Made by a program: the position numbers and the translations under genes. From positions 90,142,368 to 90,206,367 of the forward strand of contig NC_058337.1 in NCBI RefSeq assembly GCF_905475395.1: a stretch of DNA of 64,000 nt, read 5' to 3'. Below, one piece after another: positions 23,181 through 37,032 of this stretch (position 1 is the stretch's first letter; each line of letters opens with the position of its first letter). Below the pieces are notes generated by a model that was not told the DNA's origin, ran no database searches, and saw only the letters and a list, made by a program, of their open reading frames with translations. The stretch is from Chrysoperla carnea. Taxonomy: Eukaryota > Arthropoda > Insecta > Neuroptera > Chrysopidae.

Positions 23181-26100
23181 TTATATTCAATATCCAAAAT
23201 ATGATATGTTAATTGAAAGGGAAGAAATGTATGTAATTGGTAACGGTTATTATCACACACCCAAATTGTGGGAATATCGTTGGCATCTTTCAAAAGAAAG
23301 AGGAAATTAGAAGCTTCAATTTGTCAAAAAATAGAATTTGTTACGGAGCTTTTGGAAGTGGAACATACATTTTTTTCTACAAAATTTGTATATAAGGGCT
23401 GAATCTATATGGTATTGAAACACACAACATCCTGAACTGAAACAAACAGATAAGTATTATGGGTATATTTCTCTTGCTTTTACCAATTTTTTCGCTGAAA
23501 TTTAAAAACGACATCTGATAGTGTCTTGTTGAAATACACTTTTAGAAAATCGTTGTAGTTGATGCTGCATAACATATAATGTGTCCAGCATATAAATGTT
23601 TTCTTCGAATGGAGATTTTCTTTTTCCATGAAAATCCATCTATGAGGGAAAATTAAAATCAAATATATTACATACACAAACCAGATAGCAGTTAACAACC
23701 CCTACTTCTATTTCTACAATTCTACATATATAGGTACTATACGATGAAAAACAACCCCTGCGGTGAATATATAAATATACCCTGCATATCGGTTACATTG
23801 TAACATGTAAAGATATTATTGAACGCTTTCATAGCGTTCGTTAAATGTCATTTCTAACCTCACAATTCTATATAAAATACAGTGTGTTACCGTTGCATGG
23901 CGTTTTGTTAAAACTGCAGCATTTAATGATAAAAAATTAACCCATTTATAAACGTGCCAAAACCGTTGCCTAAACAGTTGCTATCTCTGGTTGGATAGCA
24001 TTTGTTATAGTGGCTGCGCTTTGTTATTTAGTGTTATTTATTTCGCTTTATATAATCAAAGTTAATAGTTTTTCTATTATTTAAAAGAAAATTGTGTGTG
24101 TGTGTGGGAAAATTCATTTTCATTTTGTTTGTTGAAAAAATGTGTAGATTATAATTTTAACCAATGTGAAAATCCATGAACAACGCTACAGTCATTGTAA
24201 CACGTTGACTTATATATTTTTAACTGGGTTGTGAGAAATGATATCTGACCGATATTATGTAAAATGCGGAAGTTTTGAAAATATCAATAGGTATGAACAA
24301 ATATCTTCATTCAAATTTTTTTTTTTTTTTTTTTTTTAATTCATTCGATGTAAATTAGAAAATATTTGTATTTGTAGAAAAGAAATTATTTTTTTTTAAA
24401 TTATTCATATTTTATTTAAATTTTATCGAGATTTCTTTATTTAAATAGTAATGAAAATTCAGAATTAAAGGATTATATTAATATATAAGATGACAATCGA
24501 AGTATTTCTGACATTGAAAAAATTACTCTTAACGACCAAAATAACTTTTTTGTGTCCCACAAATGTTTAAAAATAGATGAAAAATTATATTTGTATTTAT
24601 GGATATATTTAAAATAGGAGTGAATATATTTTGGTCCTTAATTTTGAAAATTTACAGAGTGTCCAATAAGTCATTATGGCAAAGCAGAAAAATTTAGGCA
24701 TTCCTATTTTAAATTGAAATCTACCATTTTCTTTGAACTACTTTATCTTTGAATTTAAAGTTGAATGAAATATCAAAAGTGAAACATGATATTGCTTCAA
24801 AATAGATATACCCTGTTTCCTTAATTGGTTTTTATATCGCTCTACCAGGCGCAGGCGGCTCAAAAGAAGTATATTCACTTAAATTTTGACACCAATAAAC
24901 CATTATCAGATCAGATTTAAATTTGGAATCTTATCGATTATTGAAATTTGAAGGAATGTTAACGAGCAAAATCGAGAGAGAGAAAAATAATTTAGAGAAA
25001 GCAAAAACACAAGTTTTGAATTTATCAGTTAACATTTATAAAATAAACATACTCTGCATGACTTTTGAATATAAGAAGTCCAAAGTACTAAGGTTTTAAG
25101 TTTTACAGAGATATTTGTAATTTATTGTATATACGGAAAAAAATAACGAGAGGGTGTCATGGGACATCCGGTAGGAACTAAGTTAATATCGTATTTTCGT
25201 ACATTATAAATGTAGCGCTTACTCAGATTTGCTTTGATTTTTTTTGCTGGTTTGAATGAATTTTGTAAGATCATTTTGTGCTTTTTTCTTCTGTCTATAT
25301 TTTTTAAAATATTCAGCGCGACTTGAAATCGATTTTCCATAAAAAAAAACACAATTCCAAAAAAAAATGAAAATACACAAAAGGATAAAAATTATTTGAA
25401 AGTACAAATAACTGTATTAATAATTAATTTTAAATATTACTTTTGGGGTACGCTACCTTACAGGTTTAGTGTAATTAGTTTGTTTAAATTTTTTTTTTCT
25501 CTCTTTCGATACTTTTTGCATTTCTATGCGTTGGTAACTTCGGTTTAATTTGTTTTTTTTTTTCAATTTTTCTTGCACAATACTGTTTGTATTAATTTAA
25601 GAAATCAAATACTTGTTTTATTGTATACAAATTTAAATATTATATAGCTACTTTAACTCTTCTACACTTCTTCTATACATGAATTAATTGTAATATAAAT
25701 TTAAAAAAGACATACTTCTGATTTAGTAGTCAACCTAATATGTGCATACATTACTCACAATTTGTTTTATCAAGATGTTTAATACATAATATTTCCTTGT
25801 ACTTACTTTAAATTAATCTCTATTATGTTTAACTTCTGATAACTCACAACTCCTTTTCTTCATACATCATGGCAAGCTGAATCGATAAAGCAAGTTTTAG
25901 TTTCGAAGGTAAGCTACATGTCGGATTTTTGGGTCGATTTTATTTGTTGCACTTTTTTTTGGTTTTTTTGATTTTACCTTCCAACCAGCAAACAAATCGT
26001 AACGTGCGATAAAAAACATAAAAAAGTACTATTTTCATGAGATTTTTGCAATTCTAAACATAAAAAAGTTTACTGTGTTAAATAGGAATAATTTTCATGT

Positions 26101-28329
26101 AATATGGGGAAAATTGCTATTTTACATCTTAATTATTCCTGAATGTAGAGACAGTAATTTTCCCTATTAATAACAATAGTAACATTGTGAAATTAACTAT
26201 ATTATTACATAATAAAAATATGTTTTTGCATGAGTAAAATGTTAACGAATAGTAATAATAGTTCGTATACGACACATATTTTCGAATTATTAAAATAATT
26301 TACGAAGAAAGTTTCAAAATCAAAACCATTCAAGAAAATTGGAATTGTTAGAGAATATTTGAATATTTTCTAACTTTCAGCATTTGATAAATATACCATA
26401 ATCTGTTTGTTATATTATAAACAAGTTAGGAATGTAATCTCTGCCAAGATAGCCCTGCTCCTATTAATATTAATTAATTAATTAATTAATACAACGCGTT
26501 GTACCTGCAGGTTAGTAAGGCAGCAGGTAACCGTAGCAGTAATTAACAGTGCTGCCTGTTATAATAAGATTTACAGTGTAATATTCTATTATATGGTAGT
26601 ATTCTATTAACATGCAAAAGAACAAAATTGTCAAATAATTGATTATTATTAATCAATTAATTAATATTTATAACAACTGTGCTATCAAGACATTCCTAAA
26701 TTTTTTATATTATAATAACTTATTCAATGCTTTTTTCGTCAATTAACAGATGACGGTATATTTTTCTAATGCCCCTTTCCCAGATAATTAAAACTTTATT
26801 TAAAAAAAAGTGTTAAATGAGGATTTATACACTCAGTATCTACAAGAATAAGAAATGCATTACCACTTTCTCTGAAAATAGGAAAAACTCGATTATAAAT
26901 AAACAACCTATTTTCTTGATGATCCAGGAAATGATAGATATTGGAATGTTCCCTCGTAACAAATAAAAAGGATTATGTTCCAAAATCTGAGACATAAATG
27001 AGGCAAAAGAGAAGCGAGTGAAATTTTTTCTTTCTGTTTCATTCAACTAGGTAGATTTAAGAACTTATGACCTTTTGCACACCTTTCTTCTACTAATACG
27101 TCAAATCAGCTGTTTACAATCATAAATGGTATCTAAATTTCTGCGCATAGTTTCTTGCATATGAGAATCATCTAATCAAAATAACAATAATTTTATGAAT
27201 ATAAAACAATTTGTATATCCAAACGGTTCTGGTCGTTTGTATACGGTTTCATACTGAACTTTTTGCTAAAATAATCAAAAAATCATTAGTTTCTAAAAAA
27301 AGATAAATACATTTTTAACCTACTTTTTGGACATAAAAAAATGTTCCTAGTACAAAAAAATATTTCAATACATTTGATAAACATATCGTGTAGTAGGTAA
27401 TACATTTTCCTTATAGAAGGTCATGTGACCATTTCACACTATAGTTTTTTTCATCCAGATTTTTTGAGAGCTTTATATAAGAAGAATATATTATTATACA
27501 TATTTCTTTATGATTGCTATTCTTATGAAAATAAATTGTTACTGTTACAGCCATACAAAACAGATGTTTGATACATGATATATAATATGTTTAGCTTCAT
27601 TTTGAACGATATTACAGTGAATATTGTCTAAAGCGACATTAAATCGTCCATTATTGATATTCAGAATTAGCAGACGCACGCTTATTGTCCGTTTTTCACC
27701 TTCAAGAAAGGTACATCTATAGCAATTGACTCAGAGACAAACAAACCAAAGACAAAATTTAAAAAAATATAAGCATAAAAAAAAAATTAACGTATCGAAG
27801 GTAAGGTATCATAATATATTATTCATTTATCACCAGATCTTTTGTAGAATCAAAAATCGTGAGGCATTCCAATTCAGTTCAGATCGCTTTTTCCTTCTTC
27901 TGTAATTAATATTGATGATAATGCATTCCATATATTCTAATAAATATTGAAGACCCCTTTTCGTCCGAATTCTGTGTCGGAAACTTTATGTATTAGTTGC
28001 TGCAGATTCATTTTAGTTCAAGTTTTTGTATTATCCATCCACGAAATAATTTTTTTTTCTTTGGCTCTTGGAAACTGACGTCTCTTTAGTTACACTAACT
28101 GTGTACACGGTAAAAGTTTTTTTGTGGATATCACCATGTCAGTATCGGTGTGAACGCCACACTGTATCGGTGAGCACGCTATATTCTATACTGTATTGAG
28201 GGAATAGTTACATTAACAATAGTTATGGCGGACGAGGCAATGCAGTATTATCATTAGGTCCATATTAGTTGACGATACCCACAATACTTTTGATGAATAT
28301 CATTCTTCAATACTGAAATATTACTTGTG
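23181..28329. other. Long AT-rich non-coding stretch
   Basis: No gene recognised. It holds a T-tract at 24317-24337, a (TTAA)-rich run at about 26463-26491 followed by the palindrome acaacgcgttgt, and other simple-sequence patches. The short open frames on both strands have no family motifs. Confidence 0.4.
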
Positions 28330-29372
28330 TTAACATAGATACTATATATATATATCTGTCTCTATACCATACCTACATTGTAGTAAACGCCATGCATTCC
28401 TTACCATGATACATAGATACTTGACGGATCGCTTGATGTGGCCAAAACATTGGACTTCCCTTAGTTTTACTACTCTGTTCAGCTTTTGGCTTTTACCTAT
28501 TAACTCTAGCACTTCATCATTTAAAGTAAAACTATCTAAATCAAACTTCATAATCCTTTTTACTTTACAATAAAATAGTACTTAATTAAAAGTACTCATG
28601 TTTCACACCCGTATAACAATGTTGACCACATATAGCATTTTAACTTAATACACTTTCAGTTTTTTTTTATTTTGTTATTTAACAGGATTTGTTTTCAAAT
28701 CTTAGAATGCTGTTTTTGCTTGGCTTATTCCAGATTTAATTTCAATTACCGAGGTCTTTAACGATATCCATTTCGTTTAATGTCATTGCACTTTACATTG
28801 CAATTAATTTAGTATTATATTTCGAGCTCTTTTGCTTCGAGATTACAATGTAGTACTGCTACTTGTCACCAGTCGAGCCACATATATTTTTTAGAACCCA
28901 TGCACACATAGACCCACTTATCTTCATACAGTTTAAAGTTAAAACTATAACTTTTTTAAATTTACAAAAGGATAGTTAATTGCTACTGATTTTTTAGTTT
29001 TGAGCGGGGTCACTCTTAGTGACCTGGGAGAGATTGTAATCATATCGAAAAAGAGCTCTCATATAATTCCAATCGAACTTCATTACAGGTAAGTTATGTG
29101 AACAGCATTATTACTGTTTTTTTTTTTTTGTTCGGAATTGGTTATTAAAACCTTGCCGCCACCATAACGAATATTATTAACTAGAGCACCGTTAATTTAG
29201 ATTTCCTCGATTTTACAATAGTATATCGAGCTTCACCAATTTTTTGTTCACTGTCGATACTGTACAGAATTGGGGGTAATACGCATCCCTTCCTCACGCT
29301 TTTTTCAAACTGACCCAAATCGTCTTTCCATTTTTAATTTTTGCTACTTCTTCTTGATTGTACTACACGTTG
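28330..29372 (-). mobile_element. Degraded non-LTR retrotransposon (reverse-transcriptase domain)
   Basis: Read on the minus strand, several frames give ordered matches to the reverse transcriptase of insect non-LTR elements. A block VRKGCVLPPILY lies at about 29310-29258 (family form GVRQGC-LSP-LFN-Y). INGALVNNIRYGGGKVLI is at about 29200-29145, where the family has NNIRYADD. EIKSGISQAKTAF is near 28740, and a C-terminal block NDEVLELIGK...FGHIKR is at about 28551-28400 (family form NEEVL-R-GK-R-L...LGHI-R). Frameshifts and stops separate the blocks and the catalytic Asp-Asp is lost, so the copy is dead. The 5' part of the element is missing. The clade was not determined. Confidence 0.8.
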
Positions 29373-32300
29373 CGAGTACAGAATTTAAGTTTTGATTTTT
29401 GCGAAAAGAAAATTTTTGCAGTAATGTATGGTAGGGTAAACACTATGCGCACAAAATAAACATCAATTTTAAACAGAACACATATTTTAAACCTTATCTG
29501 TTCGTGAAATAAAAGAAAAAAAGAAAAGAGAGTTGAAAGAAATGTTTTTAGAATAAAATATAAAAAAAATTTTAAATATTAATTTTCGTTTTCGAGATAT
29601 TAATTTTGAAATAAATTGGTCAAAATTCGGAACGTAGGCATAATAGTCTCGTGTTTTAAACGGTCAAAATATCTGTAACTTTGGAATTAACTAGTAAGCT
29701 CTATCAAGTTGCATAGGAAATGCAAATACTATGCTAAAATTACTTTAAGCCAATTACCTTTAGGTACACTCGCTAACAAGACGTCAAATAAAATTTTAAT
29801 ACTAATATATCTATTATGACATAGCAAAACACACTACAGACAATTTTCACTGTATATAAGTATTTAATTCTGCAAAGTTATAGTCCTTTTTTGTAAAAGT
29901 AGAATTTTCGTCAAACAACTTGAACTAAATTTCATTTCAATGTTCATATAGTTATTTACTTCACTGTTCCTACTATATACGAAGCTGTATACAAATAAAA
30001 ATATATTTTACGAATCTGTTTTTAAAATTAAAAAATGTTTTAATTTAATTAATTACTACTTGTTATGTGACCCATATTTTTTTTTAGTTTAAAAGGTTTT
30101 TTTATTAGTCTCAACTAAAAGTTTTATTGCACCATATATTTTTATTAATATTTTTCACTTAGCACCCTGTAGATACCTATTATAGGGTATATCGTATATG
30201 TATATATAAAGTCTTTTAAAAGTTAATATTTCAAAAGTAGAAGGGAAAATCAATAGGAAATTTTTAAATGTGGCGGTTTCTATTTCCTCATTTTTGGCTA
30301 GGATTTAGAAAATTATATCACATTTATCTATAATGTGCAGAACTTCCAAGTTTTCAGCGTGGCTAACAATGAAAAATTCGTTGCCCATTTTTTGAAACAG
30401 CTGCGATTTTATCCGATGTTTACCGAATTAATCATATAATGGAATAAAACACAGAAAAACATGGAAGTAGAAATAAAGCATAAAGATGAAAGTAGAAAAA
30501 GATTAAAATAAAGTCATTTTCTAAAAAATCAATCCAATCAGCTGAGATTTAAGACTTTTTAAGAAGTGTTCTGCGAATCGGATGAATTAAAAGAGATACC
30601 CTGCGGCCCAAAAAAGATATTGGCATTAAATGCAAGAAATGGATATCAAGTTGGTATTTAGGAGGCCGGGCTACGTGGGGGCTAATGGGTTGAAGGATTG
30701 CATGTGGTTAATTGCCTTTAAAGTTGTCATTACCTATATCTATAAGGTTTATTGATCCTTAAGATATAAAACGCATAATGAACATGCAAGAAACTTTAAG
30801 CAAACAACTATTATATACAGAATATCATGTGTTAATGGCCGAATACAACTGGTATAGAAAAAATAATTCTAAGAAAATATTTCCTTTACAATTTATGGAA
30901 TCTGATTTACCATTAACGAAGTGGAAGTTCGTTAATTACCATTTTTAATTAGTAAAATTGGAATTTGAATGATAATTGACTCTACGACACCGTAAACTTT
31001 ATTAGAACAAAGTCAATAGTACCGGAGAAATAAAAAATTGATCGGACCTATAAATGAGAAAATACAGCCCCTCTCGATATCGATCTTACTCAGTTTTAAT
31101 AGACTATCATCGAGCTGTGTTCACACAAATATTCGACTTATTTCAAATAAGTCCGAAATATATACGGTAGCGGTGTACCTATTAGTCGTGAATTTGAGAA
31201 CTTTTTTGTGTAATTTCTTCACTATTTATCTTATTATTCGTGTATATCTTAACTCTTCTTGGTAATATCTCTTTATGTATCGTAAGATATTAACTATCGA
31301 ATATTGATTTTGACGTACAAACACAACAAATAAATATTACGTTTGCATAATAAAAATTATAGTTATAATAAAAGTATGCTACTATGTTCTTATAATAAGA
31401 AGTAATAAAAAATTGTTTAATAGGATATCATTTTTATTCGTTTAATAGGATGTCATTCATATTTGTTTATTTCCGGGCACGCAAGAAAAATTGATCCTTC
31501 CGGCTTAAGTTGATACACAACTTTTTTGACCCCCTTTCAATCATGCCTGTGAATTTTTGTCACGGTTTTATTGATATTATTCCTTGAAGTTTAAACTCGC
31601 ATAATAGTATTTTTTATGATTTTTCGATTTTTGTAATTATTCTCGAATTTAATTAGTTTTAAGTATTTTTAAAGAAAAATTGCACACGTGTACAAATAAA
31701 TAAATTCGCTTCGCTAAAGTTGCGTAAACTAAGCAAATTTTCAAATCCACCCTTCTTAAAAGTTGCTAAATTTAATATTTTTAGTCTCTATTAAAAGAGT
31801 TTAATGATATATTCATTCATAATAAATATAAGAAAATAAAAACAGCACACGCATTTATTATAGTATTACTATAAACATTACCTTGGGGGCTTAATGTTGT
31901 AAAATTTATTTTTGTTTCATGTAAAATTTATTTTTGTTTCATGTTTTTACTATTCAACAAAAAAATTTTGATATTCAAACATAAATAAACGATACAAGTT
32001 ATTTTTAACATATTGTTCGTTAAATTCAAGATACCTTTAATAAACTACTTGATAAAAATTTAAATAAAATATACTTTTTAGGAACTACTAGCATTTATTT
32101 AATACAATAGACTAAACAATTAATTTTTAGTTAAAAGAAGTTTGCTAATTGTAGAATGTTAAAGTGTTTAAGCAAATAAAATGATGTTTGATTAAAAGTT
32201 TACTTTCAAGGTCACGACGAATCTCTGGAAAATGAATTTGGCAAGTCAAAACCAATCGGCAAGTCCTCAGAAGTTTTTTAGATTTGATGCACCATTAACG

Positions 32301-33024
32301 CTGTATGACTTCGCTAATTAAATTTTTAATTTTCAGAATTTATAGTCTTTAATTTTTCAGAATTGAAATTTTCGTATCGGGCAACTAAAAAAATCAAGCC
32401 TTTTACCCAAAACTGTCCTGGCGCTCATACTTCCTTAAAACTGACCTTAGAATTGCTCATTTGTAAATTACTTTTAATGAACTTTTCGTAATTTTTTTTT
32501 TAATTTTTTCTTTGTTCTCTGATTGCTTATATCAATAAAATATATCAAGTAAATAATACCGTAATACGTTTTATTGTAGGTATAATTTATTTCAAATATT
32601 GATTATAAAGAACTAGCCATACACTTTGAACCTTCCTCAGTTAAATGACTTTTTTATTACTTTTTATTGCACAATTTCTTTTTCTGAAAAGGAGTATAAT
32701 TTGTATATTTTTTACCTTAGTGTGTCCACTGTATCACCGAGGTCCGAGTTTTAAGTCGAAAATGATTCAATGTAATCAATGCAATAGCACTATCCTTTTC
32801 TACTTACACTCAGTGTACTACACCGAGACATCAAGCAGAGAAAACAAACTGTGATAGTTTGTGAAACTGATTTTATAGTTTGTAGAACCAGGGTCAAAAT
32901 GAGCTTTTTCTAATGAATTTTACATGATCTGATATGTACACTGATGAGTACAAATGTAAAATCAATCTATAGTGGTTTTCATGACTTGTACCATGAGTAC
33001 TCATTTTACAGCAGTATTAACATA
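29373..33024. other. Long AT-rich non-coding stretch
   Basis: No gene recognised. Two small tandem duplications are visible: a unit containing tttaataggat at about 31423 and 31440, and gtaaaatttatttttgtttcatg at about 31898 and 31920. Confidence 0.4.
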
Positions 33025-33026
33025 TA

Positions 33027-33392
33027 CAGGGTGGGCCATTTTGATATATACACCTAAATATCACGTTTCGTAGTTAACCTATCAAAAAATAATTTAAAGA
33101 AAAGCTATAGAGTTTGGTAGAGGACATCATGTTCTGACATCAGATTGCACCTAGTTCTTCGGGTTTCTTGAATAGCCAATTTAGATCGTAAACGGTAAGA
33201 GATAGAATAACACTTGAAATAAGACAGTTGATCCTCATAAAGATCCTTCAAGAAACCCGAAGAACTAGGTGAAATCTGATGTCAGAACATGATGTCCTCT
33301 ACCAAACTCTATAGCTTTTCTTTAAATTATTTTTTGATAGGTTAACTACGAAACGTGATATTTAGGTGTATATATCAAAATGGCCCACCCTG
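33027..33392. mobile_element. Foldback MITE with near-perfect 146-bp inverted arms
   Basis: Left arm 33027-33172 begins CAGGGTGGGCCATTTTGATA. Right arm 33247-33392 is its inverse complement with, by eye, a single mismatch (near 33146 against the matching base at about 33273). The spacer is about 74 bp and no coding sequence is present. A diverged second copy lies at 62361-63056. Near-identity of the arms means either recent insertion or strong constraint, and a read-through transcript would form a long dsRNA. A TA microsatellite follows almost directly on the right. Confidence 0.85.
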
Positions 33393-33395
33393 TGG

Positions 33396-33399
<4 letters not shown>

Positions 33400-33461
<62 letters not shown>
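33400..33461. repeat. (AT)n microsatellite
   Basis: An uninterrupted dinucleotide run of about 62 bp beside the foldback element. The open frame across it (33366-33608) is an artefact of the run. Confidence 0.95.
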
Positions 33462-33465
<4 letters not shown>

Positions 33466-34017
33466 AGATATGTGATTTTATGCCCAACATAGATGCATTA
33501 AATAAAAAAGTTTATTTTTCTGATCGTTACTTTACAAGCCTCCCTCTCGCTCCCCAGGAAACTCAAAAACTTACCTTTAAAGGATATTCTCAGAAGGATA
33601 AAATATAGGGATCTCAAATAATTCGCTCGCTATTCGAATAATAAAGATAGTGTAACGTTCTCACTTATATGTTTTAAGATGAAACCCTAGAAACCGAAAA
33701 TTTATGAATGTGTCAAATCACTCTGGTTGTAAGAGAAATAAACTATAATGTCGAGAAAGGGGAAATATAAACTTATGTTTTATTGTTATAAATTAAATCC
33801 TTATTGCTTAATATGCTTTTAAGATTGTAAATGTGAAAAGAAAATCGTAAAAGTAATGCAGATAACATGTAATATGTAAGTTAATCATTTCATACTCGTA
33901 TTGTTACTCTAATACTCAATAGACCAAGAGCAAACGCATTTCTGAGTAGCATTTCAGAAACACCTTTGACGCCATGCCATATTTTCGACTTAATCGAGTG
34001 GTACAGCGGGCGAAAGT
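33462..34017. other. AT-rich non-coding stretch
   Basis: Nothing recognised between the microsatellite and the poly-C foldback element. Confidence 0.4.
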
Positions 34018-34330
34018 GAATTTTTTGAAGTTGTTTATTAGTTGTAAAAAAAAGTCCACCTCTCAGGGGCGTACCTACCCCCCCCCCCTTTTAGAATGGT
34101 AATTGGGGGTAGCTGAGGTATTTGTGTTCATTTTCGTTTTTTTCGACTTTCTAAGCTTCAAAATTGGCCGAGATATGCCAATTTTACTTGATGATTTTGT
34201 AATTTGTAAAAAACTGATTAAACCCCCCCCCCCAACTTCCCCCCAAAAAAGAGTGTTAGGTACGCCTCTGCGAGGTTGACTTTTTTTACGATACGTATTT
34301 ACACCCTAATAAACAACTTTGGAAAATTTC
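34018..34330. mobile_element. Foldback element with homopolymer C tracts inside
   Basis: Left arm 34018-34077 (ttgaagttgtttattag, gtaaaaaaaagtccacc, caggggcgtaccta) is matched by the inverse complement of 34256-34330 (aaagttgtttattag, gtaaaaaaagtcaacc, cagaggcgtaccta). Inside lie C-runs at about 34077-34088 and 34223-34233. No coding region. This is a non-autonomous inverted-repeat element; its family is not recognised. Confidence 0.65.
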
Positions 34331-36579
34331 AAATATGCATTAATTTTTTCCTTTTAGATTTTTCCTTTTAGTTTAATTTTACTAAAGCTAAAATGAATTG
34401 ATTAACTTTATGTGACTGTCTTGGATATGTCATCAGCTAATATAAGCTACCAAAAGAAGCCAACCCTTGCTAGATCAATCCGTGTTAAATCTTTATTTTT
34501 TTCACACTACAAAAATTTTTTTTAAATATAAGAATATACATATGAAACATATAAATATTTATTTAAATTAAAATAATTGACGATGGTAAATAATCATAAA
34601 ACTTTAAATTTCTAGTATGAAATCATACAATTTTATATTTCCGAAACTCTCAAATTTATTTCTTAATTAACAATTTTGTAAATGAGTAAGAATCTTAACT
34701 GTAATCGAAATGATAACGATATAGAAGAAATCAAATCTTACTGATAAAGATCTTAATGAATTGAAATGATAACGTCTTAAATTGAATAACATAATGATTT
34801 GCGTAATAATAAAAATAAAAATCATTAAATTAATCCGGCTGTTTGAGCTAGTACGGTGAATATCCATTTGTTTATGCGGTAAATGATAGTTCAAAGCCCC
34901 TTGATCACAATAAACATAGTTTTAGGGCCTCTTTCGGGGCAAAATTGTGAATTAATTCATTTTAAAATTATGATTTTTAACACAGTTTCTTATGGAAAAA
35001 CTAACAATAATGTTAATTGTACAAAACTTAATCCGTGATTGAGCTTATAAAAAGTTTGCACCATGAAGAAAATTTATCACAGATTCTGTTTATGCAAAAA
35101 AAAACAGTAACTTACGGCTAGCACTTTCCAAAAAGAAAACATAAAAACCTTTGGTTTTGGACATTTCTGAAGCGGATGTCAGACATTAAGTTGCACTGCT
35201 GGTAACAACTGATAAAGCTTCAAGCAGAGTCGGAAATCGCGGTAATGTCAACTTCTACTCGAGGAACTTGTGATCGATATTTGTTTCATGGCAGACTAAA
35301 TCACTTAACTAGTCAAATTGACGTATAAATATCATATTTTACGATATTTTTAAAGCATTTTGTTAAATTTCCGTGATACGATTATTTTCATTGTCAGTGT
35401 TCATTAATTTTATTCATATCTTTGATTTAAATTCATTGAATATAAATTAGTTGGCAACTTTACTAGTCACGTGACGGCCGAACTACTTTAAGATAAAAAT
35501 AAATTCTCCATAAATACATCACACCCTCATTTTTATTATAAAGTAATATCCGTGAATTTCACTGATTGCTTTCAGGTAAAAAAATGTTCAAAACAATAGA
35601 CGTAGAATATAAGCTTTTCTTTAAGAAGGTAATTGTGCATACAAATATAGTACCTTTGTTCTTATGTATTAAATTAGGTCGTTACACAATGTATCAAAAT
35701 CAATTTTTATTGATTCAAAGCTGGTAACAGATTATTTTAATATTATTTTCGTTCTAATTTTTCGTAATTAATAAGAAAATATTTTATGATTTTTTGAAGT
35801 TATACTATAGCGAGGTTTTTTTTTTTAAATTCAAGCGTTAAATCAGGAAAAAGGGGAAGATATTAATTGTTTAACATTCACACAACTTAGCAAGTTTTAG
35901 CCTTGTAAACAAACATCAATAAAAGGGGTGTAGGCCAGTTAAGGCATGGAAAACCAGAAATGGTTTTAATCTCTCTATTTATCTTTAAAAACGAGTTTTT
36001 TTATGTTTGCAATAGGACTCTGCTTATGCTATACGAAAGATGTGCAAAAAGGTAAAACTGTAACTGTTTACAGTTTTTGGTTTGCCACTTCTAAAGGATT
36101 CCCACATTTTAAAAAAGGCTTTAAAAAATAAATAGAAGGCCGTCATAATTATTTTGGTTTTTTAAACTTTTCTGATTTATTACAAATAATGCAAGAACTG
36201 AAATTCAAAACTTTCTATACAGCGTATTTCAACAATTGGCTCAGTCAATTATTTGTTTTCACTTGTTTTTAAATTGGAATTATTAGTGGTCGAAAAAAGG
36301 TAAACTGCTAAATTGCTTTGTATTTACCAATTAATGAAATAAAGAAGTTCAATTAGCAGGACATTTTTATCAAGTTTCTTTTCTTCCCTGCTTCTATGTT
36401 TTTGCTAGCAAATATTGACTTGATCCATTTTTGTTCCAGAGTATTTATCAACATTTGCACGCACGATAATAAATTTTTAAAATACATCAATAACAGATAA
36501 CTCAAATCAACATAATATCAATATTCAAATACATTCAGAAAATACCACGGCCTAAATAAGAAGTATCGTCAAAAATAAA
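34331..36579. other. Non-coding stretch upstream of TMEM164
   Basis: No gene recognised. It includes the 3'-end fragment of the 6.9-kb repeat family at 36211-36268 and must contain the TMEM164 promoter and any 5' non-coding exon, which I could not place. Confidence 0.4.
36211..36268 (+). repeat. 3'-end fragment of the 6.9-kb / 63.4-kb repeat family
   Basis: This piece (gtatttcaacaattggctc, agtcaatt, tgttttcacttgtt) matches the terminal 50-60 bp of the copies at 6868-7425 and 63441-63985. Only the end of the element is present. Confidence 0.6.
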
Positions 36580-37032
36580 ATGGTGTTTGAATGGGCATAC
36601 TCTGGTGTAAATAAAACAGTTCCAAGAAATGCAGGCGCTGATTGTGCCGATTTTATGGATCCAACAACTAGAAAAATTGAAACTGTGATAGTAATAATTA
36701 CTGCATTGATTATGACAATTTGGGGATACATGAATATCTCCTTGGAAAGTCGATATGATGATAACACAAATTGGAAAAAAGATACACAACATTCCAGTAT
36801 TAATGTAAAGGATCCAGACGGGGGTGGAGGTGGAAGCAATTATAATAATCAACATAATAATTATAATATTCGACGCAATCGTAATAATACATATTATAGT
36901 AAAAATATGTCAACAAAAAAAGCCCTTTTAATGTTAATGTCATTAATATGGGGCATGGAAATTGGATACAAATTTTCATCAAGAACTGTGATATACTTAT
37001 TAAATCCCTGTCATGTTACAACGGCAATACAA
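36580..37032 (+). CDS. TMEM164: TMEM164 exon 1
   Basis: Contains the ATG and codons 1-151, ending phase 0 at CAA before the donor GTATGT (37033). It covers the first membrane segment, the Asn/Gly-rich linker, and the NPCHV motif. Antisense and shifted frames across it are shadows. A non-coding 5' exon may precede it. Confidence 0.92.

Noticed and set aside
33366-33608. Open frame encoding a long Tyr-Ile repeat
   Set aside because: Direct product of a TA microsatellite.
36535-36982. Several open frames on the minus strand opposite TMEM164 exon 1
   Set aside because: The plus-strand frame is secured by homology and splice phase; these are its antisense shadows.
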